Shown: positions 8,151 through 16,369 of the stretch, one piece after another
How positions within the stretch are numbered: position 1 is the first letter of the stretch
How the letters are laid out: each line of letters starts with the position of its first letter
NCBI GenBank assembly: GCA_964543475.1
Contig: CAZIYJ010000003.1
Span: forward strand, 372,001-436,000
Reading direction: 5' to 3'
Length of the DNA stretch: 64,000 nucleotides
Origin: JAYSYM01 sp964543475
GTDB taxonomy: Bacteria > Bdellovibrionota > Bdellovibrionia > Bdellovibrionales > JAMPXM01
Position numbers and translations under genes: made by a program
The notes under the pieces: model-generated
Databases searched by the model: none
What the model saw: only the letters and a program-made list of their open reading frames with translations
What the model was told of the DNA's origin: nothing

Positions 8151-9056
8151 ATGAACTTACAGCAGCTAATTACATTCTCGACCGTTATTTCTGAAGGCAG
8201 CATGACTGCGGCAGCAGAAAAGCTATTTCTCACTCAGCCGGCCGTCAGCCAACAAATTCGAAACCTTGAAGAAGAGCTTGGTGTGAACTTATTAGCTCGC
8301 GGTACTCGTCACGCAAAGCCAACAACCCAAGGCCAACTTCTTTTTGATTATGCAAAACGAATCATCTCTCTGACTCAGCAGGCGCAAGTTGCAGTTCAAA
8401 CGATGGGCGAGGGAATGCAAGGAAACTTGCGAGTGGGAACATTAAACTCACTTGGCATGTACCTGATCAGCCCACTTGTCGGAACATTCTTAAAATACAA
8501 TTTGAAGCTCACAATTTCATTGATGTACGAAGACGGCGAACAAGTTTTCAAAGCACTTCAGGCAGGACAACTTGATTGCGCAATTCTTCCTGATATCGCA
8601 AAAGAATACGGCGCAGATGTTTCTGCATTTGATGTGAAAACAGTGATGCGCGATGAGATGTGGCTTGTGACGTCAGGTAAAGATGTTGGAGTACCAAGCT
8701 CAATTCCGTTTAAAGATTTAAATACTCGCCCACTCATTCGTTTTACTGAGCGCTATTTTGGATTCGAAAAGCAAATCGGAAACGAAGCTATGAAAGCAAA
8801 TGTAAAGCTTAAGCCGGTGTTTGAATCAAACAACGTTGGCACTGTTAAGAGAGTGATCGAATCAGGATTAGGCTGGGGCTTTTTGCCGGCTCACTCGATT
8901 CGTAAACAAGTTCGCGCAGGTCGCATGAGTGCGGTTGATGTTGAAGATTTTAAATTCGACGTACCGATTATGTTCTACGCTCGTAAAAACACAGACAGCC
9001 AGCAGATCTACGACATGTTCTTTAACGCGATCAAGCCAGCCGTCTCAGCGACTTAA
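8151..9056 (+). CDS. LysR family transcriptional regulator
   Basis: 301 residues. The winged helix-turn-helix is at about 1-60 (LQQLITFSTVISEGSMTAAA, LTQPAVSQQIRNLEEELG), followed by the linker helix and a periplasmic-binding-protein-like effector domain from about residue 92. AGGAG lies 6 bases before ATG 8151. It is divergent from the secreted protein at 7336-8052 with a 98-base gap, the classic place for a LysR operator, so that gene is the most likely target. Effector unknown. Confidence 0.93.
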   Translation: MNLQQLITFSTVISEGSMTAAAEKLFLTQPAVSQQIRNLEEELGVNLLARGTRHAKPTTQGQLLFDYAKRIISLTQQAQVAVQTMGEGMQGNLRVGTLNSLGMYLISPLVGTFLKYNLKLTISLMYEDGEQVFKALQAGQLDCAILPDIAKEYGADVSAFDVKTVMRDEMWLVTSGKDVGVPSSIPFKDLNTRPLIRFTERYFGFEKQIGNEAMKANVKLKPVFESNNVGTVKRVIESGLGWGFLPAHSIRKQVRAGRMSAVDVEDFKFDVPIMFYARKNTDSQQIYDMFFNAIKPAVSAT

Positions 9057-9062
9057 AAAGAC

Positions 9063-9470
9063 TTACTCGCAGGTAAGTTGCGCTACTTCAACAGGAGCTT
9101 CGAGCTCTTGTGAGTGATAGAGAAATCTTCCTTTGGCGCCGGTTACGACTAAAAAGAAGATTTGGCCGCTTTCTTCAGGTACCGCCGAAACAAATGACAT
9201 GTTCTCAAGGTTCTCTTCGGTGATCTCTGATGATTGGCTCTCATCTTTTTCAGAGAACGACAATGCACCTACGATTAAAGTTTTTCCATCAGGTGTGTTG
9301 CTTGAGTAAGCGATGTGCGGGTAGTCAGCAAATGTAAAATCGTGCTCGTTTTCAAAGTTTCCGCCGTCGACAACTTTGGCAACTTTGCAGTTGAATTCAG
9401 TTGTCTGAGGGGTAGCGAGCGCGAATTGAGAAACGAAGGTAAGAGCTAGAGCAAGTATTAGTGTTTTCAT
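9063..9470 (-). CDS. Small periplasmic protein, unknown
   Basis: 135 residues with a clear signal peptide (about 1-19, ending FALA). The mature chain has two cysteines, one near each end (FNCKVA and QLTCE), likely to pair, and looks beta-rich. It is tail to tail with the LysR gene and lies 11 bases after the end of the rRNA methyltransferase gene... read on the minus strand it follows that gene and may share its transcript. No family recognised. Confidence 0.6.
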   Translation of the reverse strand: MKTLILALALTFVSQFALATPQTTEFNCKVAKVVDGGNFENEHDFTFADYPHIAYSSNTPDGKTLIVGALSFSEKDESQSSEITEENLENMSFVSAVPEESGQIFFLVVTGAKGRFLYHSQELEAPVEVAQLTCE

Positions 9471-9481
9471 GGCGCGGAGTT

Positions 9482-10726
9482 TTAGCTAAGTCGGCGAAGA
9501 GAGCAAGCGTAGAATCCATCGAAGCCATGCTCGCCTGGAATGAACTTCTTTTCTGAAACTTTTTCCCAGCCAGGATTAGCCGATAAGAACTTTTCTACCT
9601 GTTTCTCATTCTCAGAGGGTAAAACGCTGCAGGTTGCATAAACCAGCAAGCCACCTTTTTTGGTCATCTGCGAATAAGAGCTGAGAATCTCTTGTTGAAG
9701 GGCTCGCATATCATCAAGGTGTTCTTGGTTGAGTTTCCACTTGGTGTCGGGATTACGCCGCAAAACACCTAGGCCTGAGCATGGGACATCAAGAAGCACT
9801 CGATCAGCAGAGTCTTCGAGGCGTTTGATTACTTTCGTTGAATCAATGAGTTTAGCTTCAACCACATCGACGCCGTTTCGAGCGGCTCGTCGTTTTAGCT
9901 CCGCAAGTTTTAAATCATTCACATCAAGAGCGATGATCTTACCTTTGTTTTTTAGGTACGAAGCAATGTGCAAAGTTTTGCCGCCGGCCCCAGCGCAAGC
10001 GTCGATGACTCGCATACCTGGCTCGAGCTCAAGGAGTGGAGCCACTTGTTGGCTTGCGCCATCTTGCATTTCGAAATGGCCCTTTTTGAATGCCTCAGTT
10101 GCATGAACGTTTTTTCGCTCAACAAGTCTTAAAGCATCTGGCAACTCTTCAACAATTTCTGTCTCGATGAGTTCTTTGCCTAATTCTTGGCGAACTTTTT
10201 CGCGATCGGTTTTAAGTCGGTTGGCGCGAATGAAAACTGGAGCCTGTTTGTTTAAGTGAGAGAGATAGTCATCCCACTTGTCGCCCAATTCAGTTTTGCC
10301 GAGTTCATAAAGCCAGTCCGAAACAGATTCGCGTACTGCGGGGTATTTGTCGGCTTGAATTCGTTTCTCAAGAATATCTTTAAACTTTAGACCCTGCCAT
10401 TCCTGAATGCTCCACAACATATCGCGAAGTGAGGCCTCATCACCTTTGTGAGAAATCACTTTGTAAACGCCAAGGGCTTTCCAGAGAGACGGGTGGTCGC
10501 TACCAATCGCTTCGCCCATGCAAAACGATATTAGCCTACGCCAGCGAACCATTTCGTAAATGGTTTCGGCAATTTGTTTGCGGTCGCGCGATCCCCACTC
10601 ACGATGTGATTTAAATTGTCGTTCGATAACTTTGTCGGCATAGATGCCATCGTCGAAAACCTGGTGGAGGGATTCGACGATAGCCAGCTGAATAGGGCGG
10701 TGAAGTTTTTGAACAGACTTTTTCAT
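9482..10726 (-). CDS. RsmB/NOP-family 5-methylcytosine RNA methyltransferase
   Basis: 414 residues. An N-terminal NusB-like helical region (about 8-145) precedes a class I methyltransferase domain. SAM motif DACAGAGGKT is at 242-251; the two m5C cysteines are present, Cys316 in DVPCSGLG (motif IV) and Cys366 in ATCSVLPSEN (motif VI). The family modifies C967-type positions of 16S rRNA. Length and domain order match RsmB, but other NOP-type enzymes (for example RsmF-like) share the core, so the exact target base is not certain. Confidence 0.9.
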   Translation of the reverse strand: MKKSVQKLHRPIQLAIVESLHQVFDDGIYADKVIERQFKSHREWGSRDRKQIAETIYEMVRWRRLISFCMGEAIGSDHPSLWKALGVYKVISHKGDEASLRDMLWSIQEWQGLKFKDILEKRIQADKYPAVRESVSDWLYELGKTELGDKWDDYLSHLNKQAPVFIRANRLKTDREKVRQELGKELIETEIVEELPDALRLVERKNVHATEAFKKGHFEMQDGASQQVAPLLELEPGMRVIDACAGAGGKTLHIASYLKNKGKIIALDVNDLKLAELKRRAARNGVDVVEAKLIDSTKVIKRLEDSADRVLLDVPCSGLGVLRRNPDTKWKLNQEHLDDMRALQQEILSSYSQMTKKGGLLVYATCSVLPSENEKQVEKFLSANPGWEKVSEKKFIPGEHGFDGFYACSLRRLS

Positions 10727-10754
10727 CCGCCTTCTTTTCTGGCCAACAAGTTAT

Positions 10755-11498
10755 TTAGAAAGTGAACACTGAGCCAACGGCGACGAACGTTCCATTGAAC
10801 TGACCATCACTTAGCATCATTAAGTGATTCTTTAAACCCGCCTCGACGAAGAAGCCAGCGTTATTGAAGAGGTCAAAAAATCGTGCGCCAAGAAGTAACT
10901 GGTAATCAACGGCGAGAGCAGATTCTCCGCCAAGTTGTTTTACGAAAACACCAACGCCAGCACCGACTCCGAAATAGAGTGGAAACTTGCTAGAAGCGTC
11001 TGGGAACATAATCACTGGAAGGAATGAGAGTTTACTCGCCGCTTGATTTCGAACTTCGTAAGTTGAGTAATCGATTCTCATCGCGAAATCAGCAGAGTTG
11101 ATCCATTCACCGAGTCGGTAAGTAACACCGATATTTAAGTTACCAACATCTTTTTGAGAATTTGGAGAGCCCCACTTGTAAGCCGTGTCAGAAACAAAGC
11201 CGCCAATGTGAACTGCTAAGTAGTGAGAGTCAGAGTCCATTCCGGTACCGCTTGAAACAGCTGCCGGTGATTGTTCTCCAACAACTTGAACTTCTTGATT
11301 AGGATTGCGAGTCGGCATGTATTTAGCGGCTGCTTTTCGACCGACGACGGGAGTTCCTGATCGTTGGCTGTAAGTGGGAGCCGGATTGTAAGGGGTATCA
11401 GTGACCTCAACTGCACCGAGGCCGTCATCTTGGGCCCAAACATTGGGAGAGAAAATTAACGCTAAAAACAATGCTGTAAGAATCGATGGTGTGCGCAT
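10755..11498 (-). CDS. Outer-membrane beta-barrel protein, unknown
   Basis: 247 residues. Signal peptide about 1-22 (ending VWA, then QDDG), a Pro-rich periplasmic linker to about residue 85, then alternating beta strands to a terminal aromatic (VGSVFTF), the usual recognition signal for barrel insertion. The ribosome site AGGAGGACTC precedes ATG directly. The barrel is of the small eight-strand OmpA/OmpW-like size. Function not inferable. Confidence 0.75.
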   Translation of the reverse strand: MRTPSILTALFLALIFSPNVWAQDDGLGAVEVTDTPYNPAPTYSQRSGTPVVGRKAAAKYMPTRNPNQEVQVVGEQSPAAVSSGTGMDSDSHYLAVHIGGFVSDTAYKWGSPNSQKDVGNLNIGVTYRLGEWINSADFAMRIDYSTYEVRNQAASKLSFLPVIMFPDASSKFPLYFGVGAGVGVFVKQLGGESALAVDYQLLLGARFFDLFNNAGFFVEAGLKNHLMMLSDGQFNGTFVAVGSVFTF

Positions 11499-11591
11499 GA
11501 GTCCTCCTCAAAAACTGATACCTGAGGAATATCGCGTTTTGCGTGATGTCACAAGCCTGTTTTCGCTGCAAAATCAGACATTTCCGCTCTG

Positions 11592-11620
11592 TTGACGCGA
11601 TGAGTATTCTCGCCTAGAGT
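11592..11620 (+). promoter_or_regulatory. Promoter of nrdR, probably leaderless
   Basis: TTGACG (11592-11597), 17-base spacer, TAGAGT (11615-11620). Counting six bases on from the -10 box puts +1 at 11627, which is the A of the nrdR ATG. No Shine-Dalgarno is visible. A leaderless mRNA is the simplest reading. Confidence 0.5.
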
Positions 11621-11626
11621 GCGGCC

Positions 11627-12106
11627 ATGAAGTGTCCTTTTTGTGGTCATCAAGAAGACCGAGTGCTTGATACTCGGGTTCAGCAAAGTGGCGAAGAAAT
11701 TCGTCGCCGCCGCGAATGCATGGAGTGCAAAGGCCGCTTCACAACTAGCGAAGAGATGGTGAAGGTGTTTCCGATGGTCGTTAAAAAAGACGGCCGCCGC
11801 GAACCATTCCTTGAAGAAAAAGTACTTCGAGGAATCCAAGCTGCTTGTCAGAAACGACCAATTAGTCTTGCTCAGATCGAACAGTTGGTTGATCGCGTGG
11901 GAAAATGGGTTTTGAGTCGCCCAGAGCGAGAAGTTCCGGCAGCATCAATCGGACAAAAAGTGATCAAAGAAATTCGTTTGTTAGATCACGTTGCTTATGT
12001 GCGGTTCGCAAGCGTTTACCAAGACTTTAAAGATGTTAAAGAGTTCGTCTCATCGCTCGAGAGTGCATTGAAAAGTCCAAACCCAAACCAAGATTTCGAG
12101 TTATAA
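11627..12106 (+). CDS. nrdR: Transcriptional repressor NrdR
   Basis: 159 residues. N-terminal zinc ribbon with Cys3, Cys6, Cys31 and Cys34 (MKCPFCG ... CMECKG) and the DTR motif, followed by an ATP-cone domain (about 49-139, VVKKDGRREPF ... YVRFASVYQDF). NrdR senses the ATP/dATP balance and represses ribonucleotide reductase operons through paired NrdR boxes. First gene of a tight operon; nusB begins two bases after its stop, a common pairing in bacteria. Its promoter seems to give a leaderless transcript. Confidence 0.97.
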   Translation: MKCPFCGHQEDRVLDTRVQQSGEEIRRRRECMECKGRFTTSEEMVKVFPMVVKKDGRREPFLEEKVLRGIQAACQKRPISLAQIEQLVDRVGKWVLSRPEREVPAASIGQKVIKEIRLLDHVAYVRFASVYQDFKDVKEFVSSLESALKSPNPNQDFEL

Positions 12107-12107
12107 A

Positions 12108-12527
12108 ATGGAAAAAGTGGGAGCAAGAAGACGAGCGCGCGAGTTGGCGCTTCAAATGTTGTTTCAGGCAGAATTTACTCCGCCGTCAGCTGCATCAGAA
12201 CTTTTAAGACGCTTTCAAGAAGAGTTCGATGTACCTAAAGATGTTGTTGAGTACGCGGACTTACTTGTTCAAGGTATTTTTCTTCATCGCGACAAGCTTG
12301 ATGAAACTATTCAGGCTTCAAGCAGTCACTGGAAAATCGCTCGCATGGCCTTAGTTGACCTTAACGTTATGCGAATCGCCCTTTTCGAAATTAAATTTTC
12401 ATCGTCACCACTTCCGCCAAAAGTTGCGATCAACGAAGCGGTTGAGATCGCTCGACGTTACGGAAGTACCGACTCAGGCTCCTTCGTTAATGGAATTTTA
12501 GACCAAGCGTCTAAAGGTTTGATGTGA
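12108..12527 (+). CDS. nusB: Transcription antitermination factor NusB
   Basis: 139 residues, all-helical NusB fold: ARRRARELALQMLFQAEF at the N-terminus and the conserved VAINEAVEIARRYGSTDSGSFVNGILD near the end. NusB with NusE (S10) binds boxA RNA and supports rRNA antitermination. The stop overlaps the next start by four bases (GTGA), indicating coupled translation. Confidence 0.96.
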   Translation: MEKVGARRRARELALQMLFQAEFTPPSAASELLRRFQEEFDVPKDVVEYADLLVQGIFLHRDKLDETIQASSSHWKIARMALVDLNVMRIALFEIKFSSSPLPPKVAINEAVEIARRYGSTDSGSFVNGILDQASKGLM

Positions 12528-12970
12528 GCTGGAGTGAATTAGCGCCCGAACAAGCTTTGAGCGAAGGTTCAACCTTGTGGATCGTTGGCGATTTAAATAG
12601 CTCGAGCTGGGCTCAAAAAATTAATTGGTATTTAAATTTTCAGCTTCGTCGGGCAAAATTTCATCAGACCCGAGAGATTCCAAGTGAACTCGCTGAAGTT
12701 CTTCAAACTTGGGAAGTTGAAGCTCCAGATTTGAAGCTTGATCCTTCTGCGCCTTTGCTTGTGGAGAGTTCAAAATTATTGCCAAATAAGGTCACGGTTC
12801 AGTTATTCGATCGAACTTTCGATTCTTGGGTGGATGAGGCGATCAAAATTTGGAACGATCTCCAAAGACCTTCAGTCCGAGTGTTTTTACCTTCTCAAAA
12901 GGCCTCCAATCAGCTCACGGCTCGGTGGAAGATTTCTGAAGGCGTCTCGGCAACTTTCGTACAAGAGTAA
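12524..12970 (+). CDS. Conserved-looking protein of unknown function in nrdR-ppsR operon
   Basis: 148 residues from a GTG that overlaps the nusB stop as GTGA. Soluble, no signal peptide or membrane helix, rich in Trp (seven or so) and acidic. Segments such as TLWIVGDLNSSSWAQKINWYL at the N-terminus and SVRVFLPSQKASN near the end suggest an alpha/beta fold. No motif recognised. Its tight link to nusB argues that it is a real gene. Confidence 0.7.
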   Translation: MSWSELAPEQALSEGSTLWIVGDLNSSSWAQKINWYLNFQLRRAKFHQTREIPSELAEVLQTWEVEAPDLKLDPSAPLLVESSKLLPNKVTVQLFDRTFDSWVDEAIKIWNDLQRPSVRVFLPSQKASNQLTARWKISEGVSATFVQE

Positions 12971-13051
12971 GGCCAGCCCCTTCCGACAGTATAACTTGCG
13001 CAATGCGCGAGATTGGGTATCCTTTAGATATTGAGGGGAACCAACCACTAT

Positions 13052-13597
13052 ATGGATATTGGTAGCTGGGGACAAAAAATTGTAGAGACGATGACTGGTG
13101 TCCTAGATGGAGACCGTGGGCTCGTTAAACCTACTGAAGATGCAAAACTAAAATTTCAAATTCAAAACGATATCGAAACGGCTTTTACTTCGTTCAATGC
13201 AAAGAAGGTAAGCGGGGAGGAAAAGTGGAAAACTCTTTTCACGAAACTTACCCCTTATTTCGAAGCTGGATTTCTTTTGATTCAAGATCACAATCAGTGG
13301 ACGACGGCAGATACCTTTGTATTTGGAAAGCGATTTGCTCCACCAAAAGGACAGCCAATTTATTTTGGTCACCGATTGCCGCAAGTGCGTGTTGGCCAAA
13401 TGGCTCGAGCGCGTGGACCTGCGATTCTTCAAAGCTTTCATTTAGACGGGATCGTTGAACTAAAAGAGAGTTCAGCGTTTTTACTTCGTGTTTCTCCGCA
13501 AATTGCATTTTTGGTAATTTGTAATCGCCCAGGACCATGGCAACAAAACTTCATGGAGAAGTTCTACGACTGCTATGTCAGGCTTCAAGCCAACTAA
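13052..13597 (+). CDS. Protein of unknown function upstream of ppsR
   Basis: 181 residues from ATG 13052, preceded at some distance by GAGGGG. A TTG at 13031 would place the ribosome site inside the gene and is less likely. Soluble; no transmembrane or export signal. Features such as FEAGFLLIQDHNQWTTADTF and the later FLLRVSPQIAFLVIC give the impression of a GAF/PAS-like sensor fold, but I cannot assign it. Its TAA overlaps the ppsR ATG (TAATG), so the two are translationally coupled. Confidence 0.7.
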   Translation: MDIGSWGQKIVETMTGVLDGDRGLVKPTEDAKLKFQIQNDIETAFTSFNAKKVSGEEKWKTLFTKLTPYFEAGFLLIQDHNQWTTADTFVFGKRFAPPKGQPIYFGHRLPQVRVGQMARARGPAILQSFHLDGIVELKESSAFLLRVSPQIAFLVICNRPGPWQQNFMEKFYDCYVRLQAN

Positions 13598-14436
13598 TGT
13601 CTCGAGATAAAGGTACGGTCTATATTATTTCTGATGGTACCGGAGAAACTGCCGCGACCATGATTCGCGCTGCTATTGTTCAGTATGCCTCAAAAGATAT
13701 TCAAATTGTTCGATGTAAGAATGTGCGAACCGATGCGCAAGTTGATTCTGTCATCGATGAAGCTGCTGAAGCCGATGCGATTGTGATTCACACAGTTGTG
13801 AGTCCGGCGCTTCGCTTGCGAATCGCCGAGTCAGCCGCATCGAAAAACTTAAAGCAAGTTGATCTGCTCGGGCCACTCTTGATGGGTTTAGATACGTACT
13901 TCGATGTTCATTCTCCAGCGCAAGCAGGGTTGTTGCGCTCAGTAGATACTCGCTACTTCAAGCGAATTGAAGCCATTGAGTACACCGTGAAGAATGATGA
14001 CGGAAAAAATCTTGCGAACTTAGATGATGCCGACATCATTCTTGTTGGGATCAGTCGAACCTCAAAAACGCCGCTCTCAATTTTCTTAAGTCACAAGGGC
14101 TGGAAAGTCGCAAACATTCCGCTTGTTGTTGATCAGCCATTGCCAGAGCAAATCTTTAAAGTTGATCAACGAAAAATTATCGGTTTAATTATCGACGCTG
14201 ACTCGTTGTCTCGCATTCGCCGCAACCGCCTCGAGAAATTCGGCCAAGATCCCGGCGGCGAGTACGCTCGTATGTCTTATATCGACCGCGAAATTCAATA
14301 CGCTCAAGAGCTTTTCAAAAAGAATCGCAAGTGGCCAGTCTTCAATGTCACCGAGCGAGCGCTTGAAGAGACTGCGACTGAGATTACGCGCATCATCGCT
14401 TCGCGCATGGGCCTTCCTGATAAATTATTGTTTTAG
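13597..14436 (+). CDS. ppsR: PEP synthetase regulatory protein / bifunctional kinase-pyrophosphorylase (DUF299)
   Basis: Start at ATG 13597, in the TAATG overlap; the longer frame from 13537 only copies the end of the previous gene. 279 residues, the E. coli PpsR length. The N-terminal ISDGTGETA (11-19) and the P-loop-like GISRTSKTP (151-159) are family signatures. The family phosphorylates with ADP, and dephosphorylates to pyrophosphate, a threonine of PEP synthetase or pyruvate phosphate dikinase, thus switching gluconeogenesis. The target enzyme is not in the window. Confidence 0.94.
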   Translation: MSRDKGTVYIISDGTGETAATMIRAAIVQYASKDIQIVRCKNVRTDAQVDSVIDEAAEADAIVIHTVVSPALRLRIAESAASKNLKQVDLLGPLLMGLDTYFDVHSPAQAGLLRSVDTRYFKRIEAIEYTVKNDDGKNLANLDDADIILVGISRTSKTPLSIFLSHKGWKVANIPLVVDQPLPEQIFKVDQRKIIGLIIDADSLSRIRRNRLEKFGQDPGGEYARMSYIDREIQYAQELFKKNRKWPVFNVTERALEETATEITRIIASRMGLPDKLLF

Positions 14437-14715
14437 TCGCGCAGACGCAGAAAAGATGCAGAGGGCACTTGCCGAGGTCATCTCACGTGAATCATCTGGG
14501 TTTCCAGGAGACACAGCCAAATTCAAAACATCAAGTTGAATGAATCGAGCTTCAGCTTGATTTTGAGATGCTACAATTGACTGACATTTCAAACTTAAAT
14601 TGCCATAAGCTTCCGTTATGTTAAATCCAGAAGCATTGATGAGCTTAGCTTGATTCGATGATTCAGCATAACTAAGCATTGGTAGGGTCATAAGAAGAGT
14701 AAATATCAACTTCAT
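14425..14715 (-). CDS. Small exported protein, unknown
   Basis: 96 residues with a signal peptide (about 1-17, ending SYA) and GAGGAAA upstream of ATG. Two cysteines in the mature part (LKCQSI and ALCIFS) may pair. Its 3' end overlaps the end of ppsR by 12 bases, tail to tail. Short and unrecognised, but the ribosome site and signal peptide support it. Confidence 0.55.
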   Translation of the reverse strand: MKLIFTLLMTLPMLSYAESSNQAKLINASGFNITEAYGNLSLKCQSIVASQNQAEARFIQLDVLNLAVSPGNPDDSREMTSASALCIFSASARLKQ

Positions 14716-14904
14716 AAAGTTTTCCTCGTTTAGAGCTGTTTATAAGCTCCAACTTATCGATATCTGCTCATTAAAAATAGAAATTCCTGAAACTATATTG
14801 GGAGCATAGATTTTTTTCATTCCTATGGGTTTGAGTGTCTATAAAATGAGATGGCCACGAATTCCGGCTTAAACCAAATGATTAAGTGCCATCAATCAAG
14901 CAGG

Positions 14905-15885
14905 TCAATTGGGCTTTTCAGAACAGGGCGATTTACGATGGTTCATCTTGTGGTGGACGTGGCAGAGAGTAGTTAGATTCTCTGTGTCGTTCGTTCCGCC
15001 GCGGGAGACGGGGACGATGTGATGGTGATCGAGCCAGCGTTTTTGATCGCATCGACCGAACTCTGAAACGTGTGTGCACTGACCTCGATCGCGATGATTG
15101 ACCGCGTGGATCGTTATTCGCTTTACAGGTTTTCTTCGTAGGGACATTCCCATTATTTGATTTCTGTTTGCCGGTTCTGAAGGTGTAACAGTGCCCGGGC
15201 ACTGTTGTACTACAGGTGCAGGCGCTGCTTTATGAACTCCCTTTTCAGTTTTCTTCTGTGCGCGAACCAAGGCGCGTTCTGCTTTTTTCAAAGGATTATG
15301 TCTTTCGTTATATTCGCTCATCACAAAAAGCAAAGCTTCCTCGCTTGTGACTGCACGCGAATGCTTTTGTGATAGCAGATCTTTTGTCGTCTCAAGTAAT
15401 TCCATCCACTCTTCGCTGACACCTAGTTTGAACTCGATTCGGTCTGCAGATTTATATTGAGCCGACTCTTTTACTGCTTCTTTGGGATTTGCGCCAGCGA
15501 CACACTTTTCGATGACTCTCGAGGTTTCATAGGTAGCTAGATCAATCCATTCTTTGTGGTTCTTTGGTGTGATGACAGAACAAATCTTTTTGGCTTTAGA
15601 TAATGATACTTTTCCTGTTTCAACTGCCGCGATTAGCTCGGGCACTTCTTTTCCTTTATTGATGACCGTAATTAGCGCGTAAGCGATGCCCTCGGAAATA
15701 TGAAGAAGGCGGGTGCAATAAGAATAGAGACTTGGCAGTCCGCAATCTAGATGAAGTTCTTTTTCAGAAACGACTTCGATCACTTTTAGCAGATAAGCTT
15801 CTGACTTTTGGCAGCTTTCGACGGCTTTTACAGCTTCGAGATTGAGCGCATTTAAATCTAACTTTCGTAGAGAACATTTATCCAT
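14905..15885 (-). CDS. HNH endonuclease with helical N-terminal domain
   Basis: 326 residues, AGGAG before ATG. The N-terminal two thirds are helical (SYCTRLLHISEGIAYALI, GKVSLSKAKKI), as in DUF222-like proteins common in Bdellovibrio-type genomes. The HNH domain occupies about 262-320: Cys270 and Cys279, His287-289 (DHHHIVP), Asn in TENLTTLC (about 304), His311/312, plus Cys308, so nuclease residues are intact. Between the domains, codons for QQCPGTV contain the 20-bp palindrome that recurs upstream of this gene. It may be a selfish or repeat-linked nuclease; DNA binding and target are inferred. Confidence 0.85.
   Translation of the reverse strand: MDKCSLRKLDLNALNLEAVKAVESCQKSEAYLLKVIEVVSEKELHLDCGLPSLYSYCTRLLHISEGIAYALITVINKGKEVPELIAAVETGKVSLSKAKKICSVITPKNHKEWIDLATYETSRVIEKCVAGANPKEAVKESAQYKSADRIEFKLGVSEEWMELLETTKDLLSQKHSRAVTSEEALLFVMSEYNERHNPLKKAERALVRAQKKTEKGVHKAAPAPVVQQCPGTVTPSEPANRNQIMGMSLRRKPVKRITIHAVNHRDRGQCTHVSEFGRCDQKRWLDHHHIVPVSRGGTNDTENLTTLCHVHHKMNHRKSPCSEKPN
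15187..15206. repeat. Perfect 20-bp palindrome inside the HNH coding sequence
   Basis: AACAGTGCCCGGGCACTGTT, perfectly self-complementary with no loop, centred on CCCGGG. It sits in the linker region of the HNH gene and is translated as part of QQCPGTV. Its central 18 bases recur at 16283-16300. Confidence 0.85.
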
Positions 15886-16369
15886 TGTTACTACTCCTTA
15901 TCTTTTGCGGCTGTCGAGCCCGAAGACAATACCACGGAGTTTTTCCGCTTCATAAAATGAGCTCTGTGAAGTGCATATGAAAAATTTCTTTTTCGAATCA
16001 GTTTGGAAAACTGAACACGATAAAATGGATTTGTGGGAGAATTAGATGTGACTCTTGAGTGACGCGAGCAATGTGAAAATATTTGCTCGAAGATGCTGTC
16101 AAATAATATTTTAAATACTATTGAAAAAATTTTTCGCGACTTGGATTTTGTCCGACGTTGTTTTGCGCGACAAAGATTTTGCGAGTGAGAAGATTATCCA
16201 TCCATGAGAGATGCTTCTCAAACGCATCCGCGCGTTTGAGACCGCAAATCAAATGCAGTTTTAAATTTTTGAAAGCAAAGTGACAGTGCCCGGGCACTGT
16301 TGATGAGGAGTTAAGAGTTAAGAGTTAGAAGTGTGATGAAGATATGCAAGGTGGTAGAAATGCGTAAGT
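15886..16369. other. Gene-free stretch between the HNH gene and the Omp85 gene
   Basis: 484 bases with no credible gene on either strand and AT-rich composition. It holds the leader of the HNH gene at its left end, a 9-bp stem hairpin CTCAAACGC-ATCCGC-GCGTTTGAG (16217-16240), a second copy of the HNH palindrome (16283-16300), and a short tandem AGTTAAG, AGTTAAG, AGTTAGA (16309-16329) next to the end of the Omp85 gene. No T-rich terminator is seen for that gene, though the hairpin could serve. Confidence 0.6.
16283..16300. repeat. Second copy of the HNH-associated palindrome
   Basis: ACAGTGCCCGGGCACTGT, an exact 18-bp palindrome identical to the core of the one at 15187-15206. It is intergenic, about 400 bases upstream of the HNH start codon. 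Confidence 0.85.

Noticed and set aside
13001..13030. GCGC-AAT-GCGC hairpin between two operon genes, considered a terminator
   Set aside because: Only a 4-bp stem with no U-run, and the genes seem to be in one operon.
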